From the NCBI GenBank assembly GCA_949752795.1, contig OX457070.1:26002588-26066587 (forward strand): a stretch of 64,000 bases of DNA, written 5' to 3'. Position 1 is the first letter of the stretch, and every line of letters begins with the position of its first letter. This DNA comes from Hyperoodon ampullatus. Lineage: Eukaryota > Chordata > Mammalia > Artiodactyla > Ziphiidae. The notes under the pieces are model-generated. The model was not told the DNA's origin. It saw only the letters and a list, made by a program, of their open reading frames with translations, and did no database searches. Both the position numbers and the translations under genes were made by a program. Shown here in pieces: positions 10,695 through 23,128 of the stretch.

Positions 10695-13600
10695 CTCGTG
10701 CCCGTACCCGAGATTCCTCCTCCTCTGCATTTCTGAGTATTTGTTTAGCATGGTTCAACGAGGATTCACATTTCAGAAGGTTTTTCACATGTGCAGCCAG
10801 TGAATCTACACTGCTACCACCACCATTGTCACTCTCTAACACACCCTCTTCCTCTCTGCTATCTGTCATGCTTGTCTTGGGTGAAGAATATGGAAAGAAG
10901 TTTAGAAGCACATCAGAAACTGACTCCAAGGAATTACTGTCCCATGAGCAGGAACTTGCATCACTACTTGAATCACTTTTAATGACAGTCATCATAGGAA
11001 TAACAATCTTATTCTCAATGGTTCTACTATACCCTTCAGGGTCAGATCTCATTACAGATCTGGCTGCTTTATGTTGCCTAAGGGTTTCGTCTAATGCCAC
11101 TCTGGCTTTGCTTTCTGCTTCCTGTAAAGGACTTCTAACTGTAGTTGAACTAATAAACTCCCAATTTTCAATGTCTCTCTGGCATTTCAGATTCGTCTGT
11201 GTGCTAATATCCTTCTGTATGCACTTGCTGCTTGGGCTTTCTTCTGTGAATGGCTGTCTCTGAGACAAATCACCATTAGATGCATCAGTTGTGGGGGGTT
11301 CTTTGAAGCAAACCACCTTCTTAGATTGTATAAATGAAATATCACTAACATCTCCGAAAGGGACAAGGGAAACAGGAAAATTGCATCGTCTCAGTGCTAT
11401 ATTTTCTGCTTCCATTAAAAGTGTCTGAATCTCTTTAAGAGTTTTGGAACTGTTTTCCGTATCCTGGATTTCCTTAGAGCCAACATCTTCAAAACCTGAA
11501 GATTCTGGCTTACTTCTTACAACTCTACCATCAGCCTGAGAATTTAAAGGCATATTGTTTGAGATAACACTGGCGTTAGAAGAATCCAAATTATCTATCA
11601 GCCTTTGGACATGGTCTGAAACAAGTTTGTGCTTCTCACTATGTGAATAAGTACTAGGGGGAACTATTGATAACCCAGTAATCTGACCAGCTTGCCCAAG
11701 ACTACTTGAGAACTTCAGGTTATTTTCAGTTAGATGTCTTTCTGGCGAATCCTGTTGGTAGAAAAGAATTGGTTTCTCTCTATGTGAAAAGGAACTAGGA
11801 GGAACTGCTGGTAACACAGTTTTTTGGTCAGCTGGTCCAGGAACTGTTGAAACCTTCAGTGAATCTTCAGTGAGATGTTTGTCTGGCAATTCCTCTGGGT
11901 AGAAAATATTAGATTTCTCTCTGTGTGAATAGGAACTAGAAAGAGGTATTTGTATCCAAGAATTCACATCAGTTGGTTCAGGAACAGGTGAAATCTTCAG
12001 AATATCTCCACTTTGATGTCTATCTGGCAACTGCTGTTGAAAGAAAATACTGGGCTTTACTCTCTGAGAATAAGAATTAGGAAAACCTGTCAGTAATGGA
12101 GTCTTCTGGTCATCTGGTCCAATCACAGTTGAAGTCTTAGGCTTTTCTCTATGTGAGTAGGAACTAAGGGGAGCTGACAGTAACTCAGCCTTCTGGTCAT
12201 CTGGTAAAATCCCGAGTTTCTCTTTATGTGAGTAGGAACTAGAAGGCCCTTTTGTTATCTCAGCGCTCTGGTCAGCTGGTCCAGGAAGAGCAAAAACTTT
12301 TAAAGTTTCTTCAGTAAGATCTGGCAACTCCTGCTGGTAAAAAACATCGGCCTTCTCTCTATATGAGTAGGAACTAGAGGGGACTGTTTGTATGCCAATC
12401 TTCTGGTCAGCTGGTTCAGGAACAGCTGAAACTTTCCAAGTTTCTTCAGTAATATCTGGCAACTCCTTCTGGTAAGAAAAGATGGGGCTCTCTCTATGTG
12501 AATAGGAAGTAGGGGGCACAATATGCATACCAGTGGTCTGGTCTGCTTGTCCAGGAAGCTCTAAACATTTTAAAGCATCTTCATTAGGATCTGGCAACTC
12601 TTGCTGGTAAGAAATGATGGGCTTCTCTCCATATGAGGAAGAAGTAGAGATTATTGCTGGTATCCCAATCTTCTGGTCAGCTGGTCCAGGAACCTCTAAA
12701 ACTTTTAAAGCCACTTGAGTAAGATCTGGAAACTCTTGCTGGTAAGAAATGATGGGCTTCTCTCTATATACATAGGAACTAGATGGTACTGCAGGTATCC
12801 CAGTCTTCCGGTCAGCTGGTCTGGGAGCAGTTGAAACATTCAGAGCCTCTTCAGTAAGATATCTATCTGGTAAGGCCTGCTGGTAGAAAATAATGGGCTT
12901 CTCTTTATGTAAGTAGGAAGCAGAGGTTACTATAGGTATCCCAGTCTTCTGGTCACCTGTTCCAGTAACACCTGAAACTTTCCGAGCCTCTCCAGTTAGA
13001 TGACTATCTGGCAACTCCTGTTGGTAGAAAACACTGGATTTCTCTCTATGTGAGTAGGAACCAGAAGGTTCTGATGTCCCAGTCTTCTGATCAGCTAGTC
13101 CAGGAATAGTTGAATCTTTCAGAGCCTCTTCAGATAGATGACTGCCGGGCAAGGCTTGTGGGTAGAAAATACTGATCTTCTCTCTATGTGAGTAAGAAGT
13201 AGAAGTTACTATAGGAATCCCAGTTTTCTGCTCAGGGGGTCCAGGAGCAGGTGAAACTTTCTGAGCTTGTTCAGTTAGATGACTGTCTGGCAACTCTTTC
13301 TGGTATAAAATACCGGGCTTCTCTCTATGTGAGTAAGAAGTAGAGGGTATGGTAGGAATCCCAGTCTTCTGCTCAGCCAATCCAGGAGCAGCTGAAACTT
13401 GCTGAACCTGTTGAATTAGATGACTATCTGGTAACTCTTGTTGGTACAAAATACTGGGCTTCTCTCTATGTGAATAGGAAGTAGAGGGTACTGTCGATAT
13501 CCCAGTCTTGTGCTCAGCCAATCCAGGAGCAGCTGAAACTTGCTGAGCCTGTTCAGTTAGATAACTGCCTGGCAACTCTTGTTGGTAGAAAATAAGAGGC

Positions 13601-14612
13601 TCCTCTCTATGTGAATAGGAAGTAGAGGGTATGGTAGGAATCCCAGTCTTCTGCTCAGCCAATCCAGGAGCAGCTGAAACTTTCTGAGCCTGTTCAGTTA
13701 GATGACTGTCTGGCAACTCCTGCTGACACAAAATACTGAGCTTCCCTCTATGTGAGTAAGAAGTAGAAGTTACTATAGGAATCCCAGTCTTCTGTTCAGG
13801 GGGTCCAGAAGCAGCTGAAACTTTCAGAGCCTGTTCAGTTAGATGACTTTCTGGCAATGTCTGTTGATAGAAAATACAAGGCTTCTCTCCATGTGAGTAA
13901 GAGGCAGAGGATGCAGTAGGCAACCCAGTCTTTTCATCAACTGGTCTAGGAGAAGGTGAAACTTTCAGAGCCTCTTCTGGTAGATGACTGCCTGGCAAGG
14001 CCTGTTGGTAGAAAATACCAGGCTCCTCTCCAACTGAGTAGGAACTAGCTGGTTCTGTTGGTTTTCCAGTCTTTAGATCAGCTAGTCCAAGAAGAACTGA
14101 AACATTCAGACCCTCTTCAGTTTGATGACTGTCTGGCAATGCCTGTGGGTAGAAAATACTGTGCTTCTCTCCAAGTGAGTAGGAACTTGGAGGGACTGTA
14201 GATATACTTGTCTTCTGGTCGCCAAGTCCAGGAACAGCTGCAACTTTTAGAGTCTCTTCAGTTAGATGACTGTCTGGCAAGCCCTGTGGGTAGAAAATAT
14301 TTGGCTTCCCTCTTTGTGAGTAGGAACTAGAGGGCACTGTTGCTATCTCAGTCTTCTGGTCAGCTAGCCCAGGAACAGCTGAAACTTTTAGAGCCTCTTC
14401 AGTTAGACGACTGTCTGCTAATGTCTGTTGGTTGAGAGTATCAGTATGTTGACCAATATTCTTCACTTGAGGAGACCTTCCAGCCAACTGAGGAAAGTCC
14501 TCAGGGGACAAGGATAAATGAGATACAGTGTCTGAATCTTCAGGAGTGGTAGTGATGCCTGGTTTCAAGGTGGATTGAGGAATTTCAGCTATGTCTCCTT
14601 TGGACGTATCCC
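10695..14612 (-). CDS. ALMS1: ALMS1 exon 8, giant tandem-repeat exon
   Basis: A single 3918-bp exon (about 1306 codons). The minus-strand acceptor is TTTTTCTTTAG|GGGATACG and the donor is GCACGAG|GTAGGA. The first two bases complete a Gly codon begun in exon 7 and the last G begins the Ala codon completed by exon 9. The N-terminal 60 or so residues are non-repetitive (GDTSKGDIAEIPQ...). Then come about 20 copies of the ALMS1 repeat of about 47 residues (YQQELPDSHLTEE-type start, SYSHREKP-type end), followed by about 320 residues of conserved non-repeat sequence with STQTNLKC, NWEFISSTTVRSPLQEAE and SSVDSLAAHVKNLL. ALMS1 is a very large, mostly disordered protein of centrosomes and ciliary basal bodies, and loss causes Alström syndrome in humans. 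The human exon is about 6 kb, so this one is clearly shorter through fewer repeats. No stop or frameshift is seen. Confidence 0.97.
11620..14433 (-). repeat. ALMS1: ALMS1 ~47-residue tandem repeat array, about 20 units
   Basis: Eighteen to nineteen nearly full units plus one degenerate stretch. Units 1-9 are 47 residues each. Unit 10 is 46. Units 13-16 are 45, having lost two residues in the DSHLTEE segment (now PDLTEE or PDITEE). Unit 17 is a fused pair of truncated units (about 54 residues, two PDDQK starts). Units 18-20 are 47. The consensus is roughly YQQ-LPDSHLTEEALKVS then PGPADQKTGIP and SYSHREKP-IF. Units 5-9 (13165-13869) are more alike than the rest, with a TEQAQKVSAAPGLAEQKTG-type core. 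Confidence 0.95.
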
Positions 14613-16155
14613 CTAAAGAAAAAGAGATTTGTTAATATTGTTGATATTATATATATATATATTGAATTAAAAAGATTCCTTTTATGCACTAAAAGAAGTA
14701 AAGCAAACTTTCCTTCCTTTGGCCTTTATGCTTCCAGAAAGGATTCCCAAAGAAATATTCATCAGAAGAAATAAAGATTTATATATAAAGATATTAATTA
14801 CAAAGTGATTTATAAGAGCAGACTAATGTGGAAATAATTAAGTACTCAACAAGAGAGTAATGTTTTTAAATAGCAGTATATGTATTTTATGGAATATTAT
14901 GTGGATCTTAAAATTTAGATTTTAAGGAATGTTCAATGTGATGGAAAATCCTATCTAGTAAGGGATTTGATTTCCCCCTAAGCTAATAAGTTAGCCTGTT
15001 ATTGTGTCATGTATGTTTTCAGAAGACATAAAACTCCTCAATCAGAGACAAAATACTTTACTCCAAGGCATAGCAAAGGATCATCACTTATTTTCATGAA
15101 ATCCCCTTTCCCCTAAGTCATATGAGGGCAAAGCAGTATAGCCCAGATGGATGCTATGCATGCAGTGGATTTAACTGACTCTCCTAATAAATACACCCTG
15201 AATAAAATATGTATTTTTAATTAAGTGAAACTGTAAAGACTCTAAAGGTTACACTAAGGAGTTTGAAATTAATTCTACATGGCATGGGGAGCTGTTGACA
15301 GATTTGATCAGAACTGTAATGCAGAAATACAGATTCTCTTGAACCTGGGTGGAAGGGAATGCAAAAGCGTCGTAAGCAGTACTATCTAAAAGAACTTTCT
15401 GCAACATTGGAAACGTTCTATATTTGTACTATCTAATACTAAATGAAAGTAGCTCTAAATAGCAGTGAAAAGTAAATGACTGCAATCAAAATTACAAGAT
15501 TTGACATTCATTTGCTGATTCAAAAAAATGAATGTTTACTATGTACTAGTCACTGTTCTAGATATAGAAAACAAAGCAATAAACAAACAGACAAAACTTA
15601 CATTCTAATTCTCCCTCACAGAGCTTACATTCTAATAGGAGGAAGCAGACAATAAACAAATTACTAAAACATATGCTATGTCAGATAGTGATAAGATGAT
15701 TAATATATACAGCAAGTATTGTCTCTACTTTACATTAAGTTTCAAAGGTGATGATATAACAGTGCTTCTCTTTGTGGAGATCTCATTAACTTGCAGATTC
15801 CGACTGAGTGAGTAGGTCTGGGGTGGGATCTGAAATTCTGCATTTCTAACAAGCTCCCTGATAATGCCCAATACTACTCATCCTCAGACTATATTTTGAG
15901 TGGCAAAAATATATAATTTTTCTAGAGTTGTATGTTGAGTAAGTGACAAAAACAGGCACTTTAACCTTTTAATCCTAACTCCAAATTCTGAACTCTTTTC
16001 ACTACAACTAACTGCCATTCTAAATCCACTAATGAGCTTCAAAAAAGTAGCTGAATGTATGATGAAACAGCTTGAATAATGATTGTAAAGTAAAGAAGTA
16101 CCAACTCTTCAAAAAAACTAAACGACAAGGAACAATGTAACCTGCATAGTAACTT
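14613..16155. other. ALMS1: Start of ALMS1 intron 7, mostly unique plus ancient repeats
   Basis: The acceptor of exon 8 is at the left edge, and a short (TA)n run lies near 14648-14662. About 15230-15720 resembles an ancient L2-age repeat ('aacaaagcaataaacaaaca', 'gcttacattctaataggagg'). Nothing gene-like is seen. Confidence 0.6.
15757..15905 (+). mobile_element. MER5-like hAT DNA element
   Basis: Contains 'gagtaggtctggggtgggat', 'attctgcatttctaacaagc' and an ending 'tattttgagtggcaaa', which match the MER5A/B pattern. Old and diverged. Confidence 0.65.
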
Positions 16156-16159
16156 GAGA

Positions 16160-17700
16160 AGGAAAATGGGATATAGAAATTTTTGTGAGAAAATAAACAG
16201 CTCAGAAAATTAATAAATCAACAAAGACTGACAAACTGAACAACCAACAGGTCAAAGAAGAAATCAAAAAGGAAATAAAAAATACCTGGAGACAAATGAA
16301 AATGGAAATACAACATACTAAAACTTACGGGATACAGCAAAAAGTTCAAAGAGAGAAGTTTATAGTGATAAATGCCCACATTAAGAAACAACAAAAATGT
16401 AAAATAAACAACCTAACTTTACACCTCAAAGAACTAGAAAGAGAAGAACAAAGCCCCAAGTTAGTAAGGAAGGAAATAACAAAGATCGGACTTGAAATAA
16501 ATGAAATAGAGACTAAAAATACAATGTAAAAGATCAATGAAACTAAGAGCTGGTTCTTTAAAAAAGATAAACTAACACTCCTTTAGCTAGACAGAGGAAG
16601 AAAAAGGACTCAAATAAATAAACTGTGAAATGAAAAAGGAGACTTCCAAATAATAGCACAGAAATAACAAGGGTAAGGGACTGCTATGAACAATTTTAGG
16701 CCAACAAATTTGACAACCTAGAAGAAATGGATAAATTCCTAGAAAAGTACAATCTACCAAGTCTCAATCATGAAGAAATTGGAAATCTGAACAGCCTAGT
16801 AAGGAGACTGAATCAGCACTCAAAGTGTTCCAAAAGGGATTTCTCTGGTGGCACAGTGGTTAAGAATCCACCTGGCAATGCAGGGCACACAGGTTCAAGC
16901 CCTGGTCCGGGAGGATCCCATGTGCCACAGAGCAACTAAGCCCATGCGACACAACTACTGAGCCTGCAAGCCACAAACTACTGAGCCCAGGTGCCACAAC
17001 TACTGAAGCCCACGTGCCTAGAGCCCATGCTCCACAACAAGAGAAGCCACCACATTGAGAAGCCCACGCACCACAACGAAGAGTAGCCCCCACTTGCCAC
17101 AACTAGAGAAAGCCTGCGTGCAGCAACAAAGACCCATCATAGCCAAAAATAAATAAACAAATAAATAAATAAAACGGAGCAATGGGATATTAAAAAAGTG
17201 TCACAACAAACAAAAGTCCAGGACCAGATAATTTCACTGTTTTATTCTATGAAACATTCAGAGAATAAAAACCAATCTTTATCAAACTTTTCTAAAATAT
17301 ACAAGAGGAGAGAACACTTCCAAACTCATTTTATGAAGCCAGCATTACCCTGATACCAAAACCAGACAAGGACATTACACAAAAAGAAAATTACAGGCCA
17401 GTATACCTGATGAATTTAGATGTAAAAATCCTCAACAAAATATTAGCAAACCAAATTCAACAATACATGAAAGGGGTGATATGCCATAACCAAGTGGGAA
17501 TTACTCTAGGGATGCAAGGATGGTTCAGCATCCACAAGTCAATCAATGAGATACACTTTGTTAACAACATGAAGAATAAAGATTATGATCATCTCAATAT
17601 ATGCAATATATTGGGATTGATATATACATACACTGGTATGTATAAAATGAATAACTAATAAGAACCTGCTGTATAAAAAAATAAATTCAAAAAAAAAAAG
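16160..17700 (+). mobile_element. L1 ORF2 fragment joined to an L1 3' end
   Basis: 16200-16830 and 17175-17610 are ORF2 reverse transcriptase-region sequence ([48 protein letters not shown]). At about 17610 the sequence jumps to an L1 3' tail ('gaacctgctgtataaaaaaa'). The middle of the element is therefore missing. A CHR-1-type SINE splits it. Confidence 0.8.
16838..17174 (+). mobile_element. CHR-1-type SINE, long form
   Basis: Starts 'gggatttctctggtggcaca' and carries the repeating 'cacaactactgagcc' body. It ends in 'gccaaaaataaataaacaaa', the (AAAT)n tail typical of the CHR-1 type. Confidence 0.85.
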
Positions 17701-18228
17701 AAGCTTCCTATGAAGGGTAATAGGTCAGGAAGCAGAACTTGTTTCTATCTCTACATCAGTCCTTATCTTCCTGAGTGACTATGTCTGAATTACTTGTATA
17801 GCCTTCAGTTTCCTCATTTACCTTACATAGACTTGGAATTTATAACCTCATAACACTGTATAAATCTCTCAAATTTGAGTGGCTCCCTTGGCCTAACACC
17901 TGATTCATTTCTGTCCCATTAAACAAACTAGTGTTTTGGGGAAAAAATGACCAAATGCATCCAAGGCCATGTTGGGTAAGTAACTGACCTGGACTCAGAA
18001 ACCTCGATTTTTGGTAATCATTCTGTAATCAACTTCCTTTATGGCCTTAGGAATTTTGCTTGGTCTCTGTGAACTTAGATTTTCTCATCTGTAATAGGAA
18101 AGTATATGAAAACCAAGACCCCTATCCACTACTCTTATTTTTTTCCTACAACAAACTATATCATTTTATAATGTAGAATTACCTCAGCTTAAAGTACATT
18201 TCTAGTGTAAAAAAATAAATGATTTTCT
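17701..18228. other. Unique intron 7 sequence
   Basis: No repeat family or gene signal recognised. The stretch ends in the poly(A) run before the next SINE. Confidence 0.5.
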
Positions 18229-18255
18229 TTAAAAAAAAAAAAAAAAAAAAAAAAA

Positions 18256-18467
18256 GGGCTTCCCTGGTGGCGCAGTGGTTGAGAGTCCGCCTGCCGATGC
18301 AGGGGACGTGCGTTCGTGCCCCGGTCTGGGAAGATCCCACATGCCGCGGAGCGGCTGGGCCTGTAAGCCATGGCCGCTGAGCCTGCGCGTCCGGAGCCTG
18401 TGCTCCGCAACAGGAGACGCCACAACAGTGAGAGGCCCACGTACAGCAACAAAAAAAAAAAAAAAAA
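18256..18467 (+). mobile_element. CHR-2-type SINE between two poly(A) runs
   Basis: A full SINE body with a long A tail at about 18450-18470, directly preceded by another A run at 18230-18255. The A-rich left flank is probably the insertion site or target duplication. Confidence 0.9.
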
Positions 18468-20149
18468 AAAAGCATTTGACAAGATTCACTACCCCCTTAT
18501 GATAAAAACTATCAACAAAGGGATACAGAAGGAATGTACCTCAACATAATAAAGGCCATATACAACAAACCCACAGTCAACATCATACTCAGTGACTCAA
18601 TGGTGAAAAGCTAAAAGCTTTCCCTCTTAAGATCAGGAGCAAGACAAGGATGCCCACTCTCATCACTTTTACTCAACATAGTACTGGAAGTCCTAGTTGG
18701 AGCAATTAGGCAAGAAATAGAAATAAAAGATATCCAAGTCAGAAAGGAAGAAGTAAAATTGTCTCTCTTTGCAGATAACATGATGCTATATATAGAAAAT
18801 CCTAAAGACTCCAACAAAAAACGATTTCACTAAAGTTGCAGGATACAAAATCGCTATACAAAAAACAGCTGCATTTCTATGCACTAATAATGAATGATCA
18901 GAAAAAGAATAAGGAAACAATCCCATTTACAACTGCATCAAAAAGAATAAAATACCTAGGAATAAATTTAACCAAGGAGGTGAAAGAGCTATACACTGAA
19001 AATTATAAGATACAGTTGAAAGAAATGGAAGACCCAAAGAAATGGAAAGATAGTCTGTACTTATGGACTGGAAGAATTAACATTGTTAAAATGTCCGTAT
19101 TACCTAAAGTAATCTATTGATTCAGTGGAATCTCTACAAAAATACTAATGGCATTTTTCACTGAAATAGAAGAAGCAATGCTAAAACTTATATGAAAGCA
19201 CAAAAGACCCAAATGCTGAAAGCAATCCTCAGAAAAAGGAACAAAGCTGGAGGTATCACACTCCCTAATTTCAAATTTTACTACAAGTCTATAGTAATCA
19301 AAACAGCATGGTATTGGCAGTAAAATAGATATAAAGATCAATGCAACAAAATTGAGAGCCAAGAAATAAACCCACACACATATGAACAATTAATTTATGA
19401 CAACGGAGCAAAAAACATATCATGGAGAAAAAACAATCTCCTCCATAAGTGGTGTTGGGAAACCACCACCGCACGGGAAAAGCACCTGCAAAGGAATGAA
19501 ACTAGACCACCATCTTACACCATACACAAAAGGTAACTCAACATGGACTAAAGACTTGAATGTAAGACCTGAAACTATAAAACTCCTCGAGAAAATATAC
19601 GCAGTACACTCTTTGACATTGGACTTAGCAGTATCTTTCCTGATATGTCTCCTCAGGCAATGGAAACAAAAGCAACTACATCAAACTAAAGCTTCTGCAC
19701 AGCAAAGGAAACCATCAACAAAATGAAAAGATCACCTACCAAATAGGAGAAGCTACTTGCAAATCATATATCCAATACGGGGTTAATATCCAAAATATGT
19801 AAAGAACCTATACAACTCAACAACAACAACAACAACAACAACAACAAAACAACCTGATTAAAAATGGGCAAAGAACCTGAATAGACGTTTTTCCAAAGAA
19901 GACATATAGACAGCCAACAGACACAGGAAAAGATGTTAAACATCATTAGTTATTAGGGAAATACAAATCAAAATCATATGAAACTATCACCTCACACCTG
20001 TTAAAATGGCTATTAATAAAAAGACAAGAAATAAAAAGTACTGGCGAGGATGTGGAAAAAAAGGGACTCCTGTGCACTGTTGGTGGGAATGTAAATTGGT
20101 GTAGCCACTATGGAAAACAGTATGGAGGTTCTTCAAAAAATTAAGAATA

Positions 20150-20423
20150 GGGACTTCCCTGGTGGTCCAGTGGTTAAGAATCTGCCTTCCAATGCAGGAG
20201 AAGTGGGTTTGATCCCTGGGCAGGGAACTAAGATGCCACATGCCTCAAGGCAACTAAGCCCGTGTGCTGCAACTACTGAGCCCACATGCCACAACTAGAG
20301 AGTCCATGTGCTGCAACCACAGAGCCCACACGCCACAACTAGAGAGAAGCCCATACGCCGCAATGAAGAACCTGCATGCCGCAGTGCAAGATCCCGTGTG
20401 CCACAACTAAGACCCGACACAGC
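20150..20423 (+). mobile_element. CHR-1-type SINE
   Basis: Begins 'gggacttccctggtggtcca', has several 'gccacaactagaga'-type units and ends 'aagacccgacacagc'. Its 3' tail is the purine tract 20424-20659 instead of the usual (AAAT)n. Confidence 0.85.
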
Positions 20424-20570
20424 AAGAAGAAAGAAAGAAAGGGGGGGAAGGGAGGGAGGGAGGGAGGGAGGGAGGGAGGGAGGGAGGGAGAGAGGGAGAG
20501 AGAGAGAGAGAGAAAGAAAGAGAAAGGAAGAGAGAAGGAAGGAAGGAAGGAAGGGAAGAGAGAGAGAGAG

Positions 20571-20633
<63 letters not shown>

Positions 20634-20659
20634 AGGAAAGAAAGAAAGAAAAAGAAAGG
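20424..20659 (+). repeat. Uninterrupted 236-nt purine tract (GGGA)n/(GAAA)n
   Basis: Every base is A or G. The tract moves from GAA units through (GGGA)n and (GA)n to (GAAA)n. It sits where the SINE tail should be. The long ORFs called over it on both strands are low-complexity artefacts. Confidence 0.97.
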
Positions 20660-20909
20660 TCAAGGAGAAATACATAGAGACCCCTTCAAGGGTATGGACT
20701 AATGAATATTAAAAAAAAGGATACAACTACCATATGATCCGGTTATTCCACTTCTGTGTATTTATCTGAAGAATATGAAAACACTAATTATAAAAGAAAA
20801 AATACTAATTATAACACCCTTGATTGCAGCATTATTTACAATAGACAAGGTATGGAAACAACCTAAGTGCTCATCGACAGATGAATGGAGAAATAAGATG
20901 TGGTACATA

Positions 20910-21063
20910 CAGTTGACACTTGAACACTGTGGGTTTGAACTTTGCAGGTCCACTTACACGTGGATATTTTTCAACAGTAAACACTAGAGTACGACACAGT
21001 CTGTGGTTGATTGAATCCACAGTTATATGCAGACTACCCCCACGTTGTACAAGGGGTCAACTG
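20910..21063. mobile_element. Tigger/MER2-like MITE with TA target duplication
   Basis: A 154-bp element bounded by cagttgac at the left and gtcaactg at the right, flanked by TA at 20908-20909 and 21064-21065. The body 'gtttgaactttgcaggtcca' and 'acacgtggatatttttca' matches the MER2/Tigger type. It lies inside the L1 motif 'gtggtacata...cacaatgaaatac', so the L1 is the insertion target. Confidence 0.85.
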
Positions 21064-21450
21064 TACACACAATGAAATACTACTCAGCCATTAAAAAAAG
21101 ATGAAATCTTGCCATTTGCAACAACACAGATGGGCCCTGAGGGTATTATGCTAAGTGAAATAAGTCAGAAAGAGAGGACAACACTGCATGATTTCACTCA
21201 TATAAATAAAATAATAAATAATAAATACCCAAACAAACAAACCAAACTAAAAAAAAACACACAGATACAGAGAAGAGAGTAGTGGTTACCAGAGGGGAAG
21301 GAGGGTGGGAGGTGGCTGAAATGGGTAAAGGGGGTCAACTGTATGGTGACAGAGGGAAACTACACTTTTGGTGATGAACATGCTGTAGTGCATACAGATG
21401 TCGAAACATAATGTTGTACATGTGAAACATATTTAAAAATGAAAAATAAA

Positions 21451-22796
21451 CAGGTTAAAGAACAAACACTTGTTGTTCCAAATTATTTTCTAATTTTTCA
21501 AAGTTTTTACATGTTTTGATCATTACAAATTAATAGTGACATCTAGTACCTAGAAGGGAACAAATGAGATAACAACCAAGGAGTTAAGATATACAGCCCA
21601 GATCCTTGAAAGATGTGTTACACAAAATAATGAGTCCTTACTTAAGAAGACCTCAGCAGGAAGGAAAAGATTAGTAAAGGAAACTAAAAGAACTACTGCA
21701 AGTTAAGCTGCAAAAAGTGTAGGAGGAGACTTGTGGTGTTCACGAAGAAATTTCTGGCAGTTCCATATAAGCTTAAGGACATACACTTCAAACTGTCAGA
21801 AGCAATGTTGATCATAAATCCAGTATCATTTTTGAAATATGTTTGCATATGTAAGGAATACATGATGATGGATGGCATAGTTGTAGAGTACTACTCTCTC
21901 AGCCCTTGAAACAGGAATAAATATGCTGACTGTGAATGTTACAATATTACTATATATCTATTGAATTCTTCAAAGTCCATTTTTAGGGGAAGGGTTGAAG
22001 AGAAAAGTCTGGACATGAGGAAGAAGAGAACTGCCCAGAAAAAGACTATAATATTCCAAAAGTTTATATTGATACCTTTTAGAGACAGACTAACAACCTG
22101 GTTAGGATTTGCTGAAGAATTCTTTACCCATTGGAGCCGAATGCTTATTAACAAAGAGGGTTTCTTTGGGAGACAAAGAGAGCATAGTTTTATTTCTCAA
22201 AGTATAATCTGAAATCCTCTATGACCTCATTTAATAAGAACAACAAGCAAGTACTTTATTTCTCACAGACAAAATGAGATGCAATTCCAGTTTTGTTTTA
22301 CATACAACTAAGGGCTTCTTATTAGTAATCATTCCAAGTGAATTATTATGGATTATTAATACTAGCACACAAAAATAAATTAGCATATTTCTGGATTTCA
22401 AGACCTCCAATTCAGTCACCACTAACAGGTCTGGCTGTCCTGAAAAGAATCTATTTTGTCTGCACAGCAAGTACACTGAAATTCCTGCAGTTTTAAAAAG
22501 GATACTGGTAATATTTTAAGTTGGTCTTTGTTTTCATTGCTGTTATTCTTGCTCTCTAATTATGAACTACTGTAACTTTACTGTTTTTACAATTTCCTAA
22601 TTAGTAATTACTGATAACTAGATAAGTATAATTTTTTGTGGGTTATTTGGTTAATCCTTGAGTAAATTGATAGATGTTTGCATCAACATTAACCTAAGTC
22701 TTCTCAAAACTAGACTATAATACATGTATATATTATAGTTCAAATAGAAATTCTTGATACCATTATTGACAAAGCAGATGTAAATATAACCCTTCC
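21451..22796. other. Unique intron 7 sequence
   Basis: AT-rich, with no recognisable repeat and no open frame with protein-like composition. Weak ORFs at 21693-21878 and 21961-22212 have no family resemblance. Confidence 0.5.
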
Positions 22797-22808
22797 AAAG
22801 TGCCTATA

Positions 22809-23097
22809 GGGACTTCCCTGGTAGTCCAATGGTTGAGAATCCGCCTTCCAATGCAGGGGATATGGGTTCAATCCCTGGTCGAGGAACTAAGATCCCACAT
22901 GCCATGGGGCAACTAAGCCCACATACCACAACTACTGAGCCTGTGCGCCACAACTAGTGAGCCCACACGCTCTGGAGCCCGAGCGCCACAACTACAGAGC
23001 CCATGCGTCGCAATGAACAGCCTGCATGCCGCAGCAAAAGATCCTGCGTGCCACAACAAAAGATCCTGCATGCCGCAGCTAAGACTTGACACAGACG

Positions 23098-23128
<31 letters not shown>

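Larger units (their letters stand above)
18469..21450 (+). mobile_element. L1 ORF2-to-3' UTR, interrupted by SINE and MITE
   Basis: ORF2 sequence begins with 'aaagcatttgacaagattca'. Ordered remnants include 18836-19120 ([20 protein letters not shown]), 19397-19726 and 20775-20987. The 3' UTR ends near 21450. Insertions within it are a CHR-1 SINE with a purine-rich tail and a 154-bp Tigger-like element. An (AAC)n run lies at 19816-19849. Frameshifts and stops throughout make it dead. Confidence 0.85.

Noticed and set aside
10826..11263. 145-codon plus-strand ORF opposite exon 8
   Set aside because: A shadow of the ALMS1 coding strand; hydrophobic composition is typical of antisense reading.
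20308..20712. Charged Arg/Lys/Glu-rich ORFs
   Set aside because: Produced by the purine tract and SINE body; low complexity, not coding.
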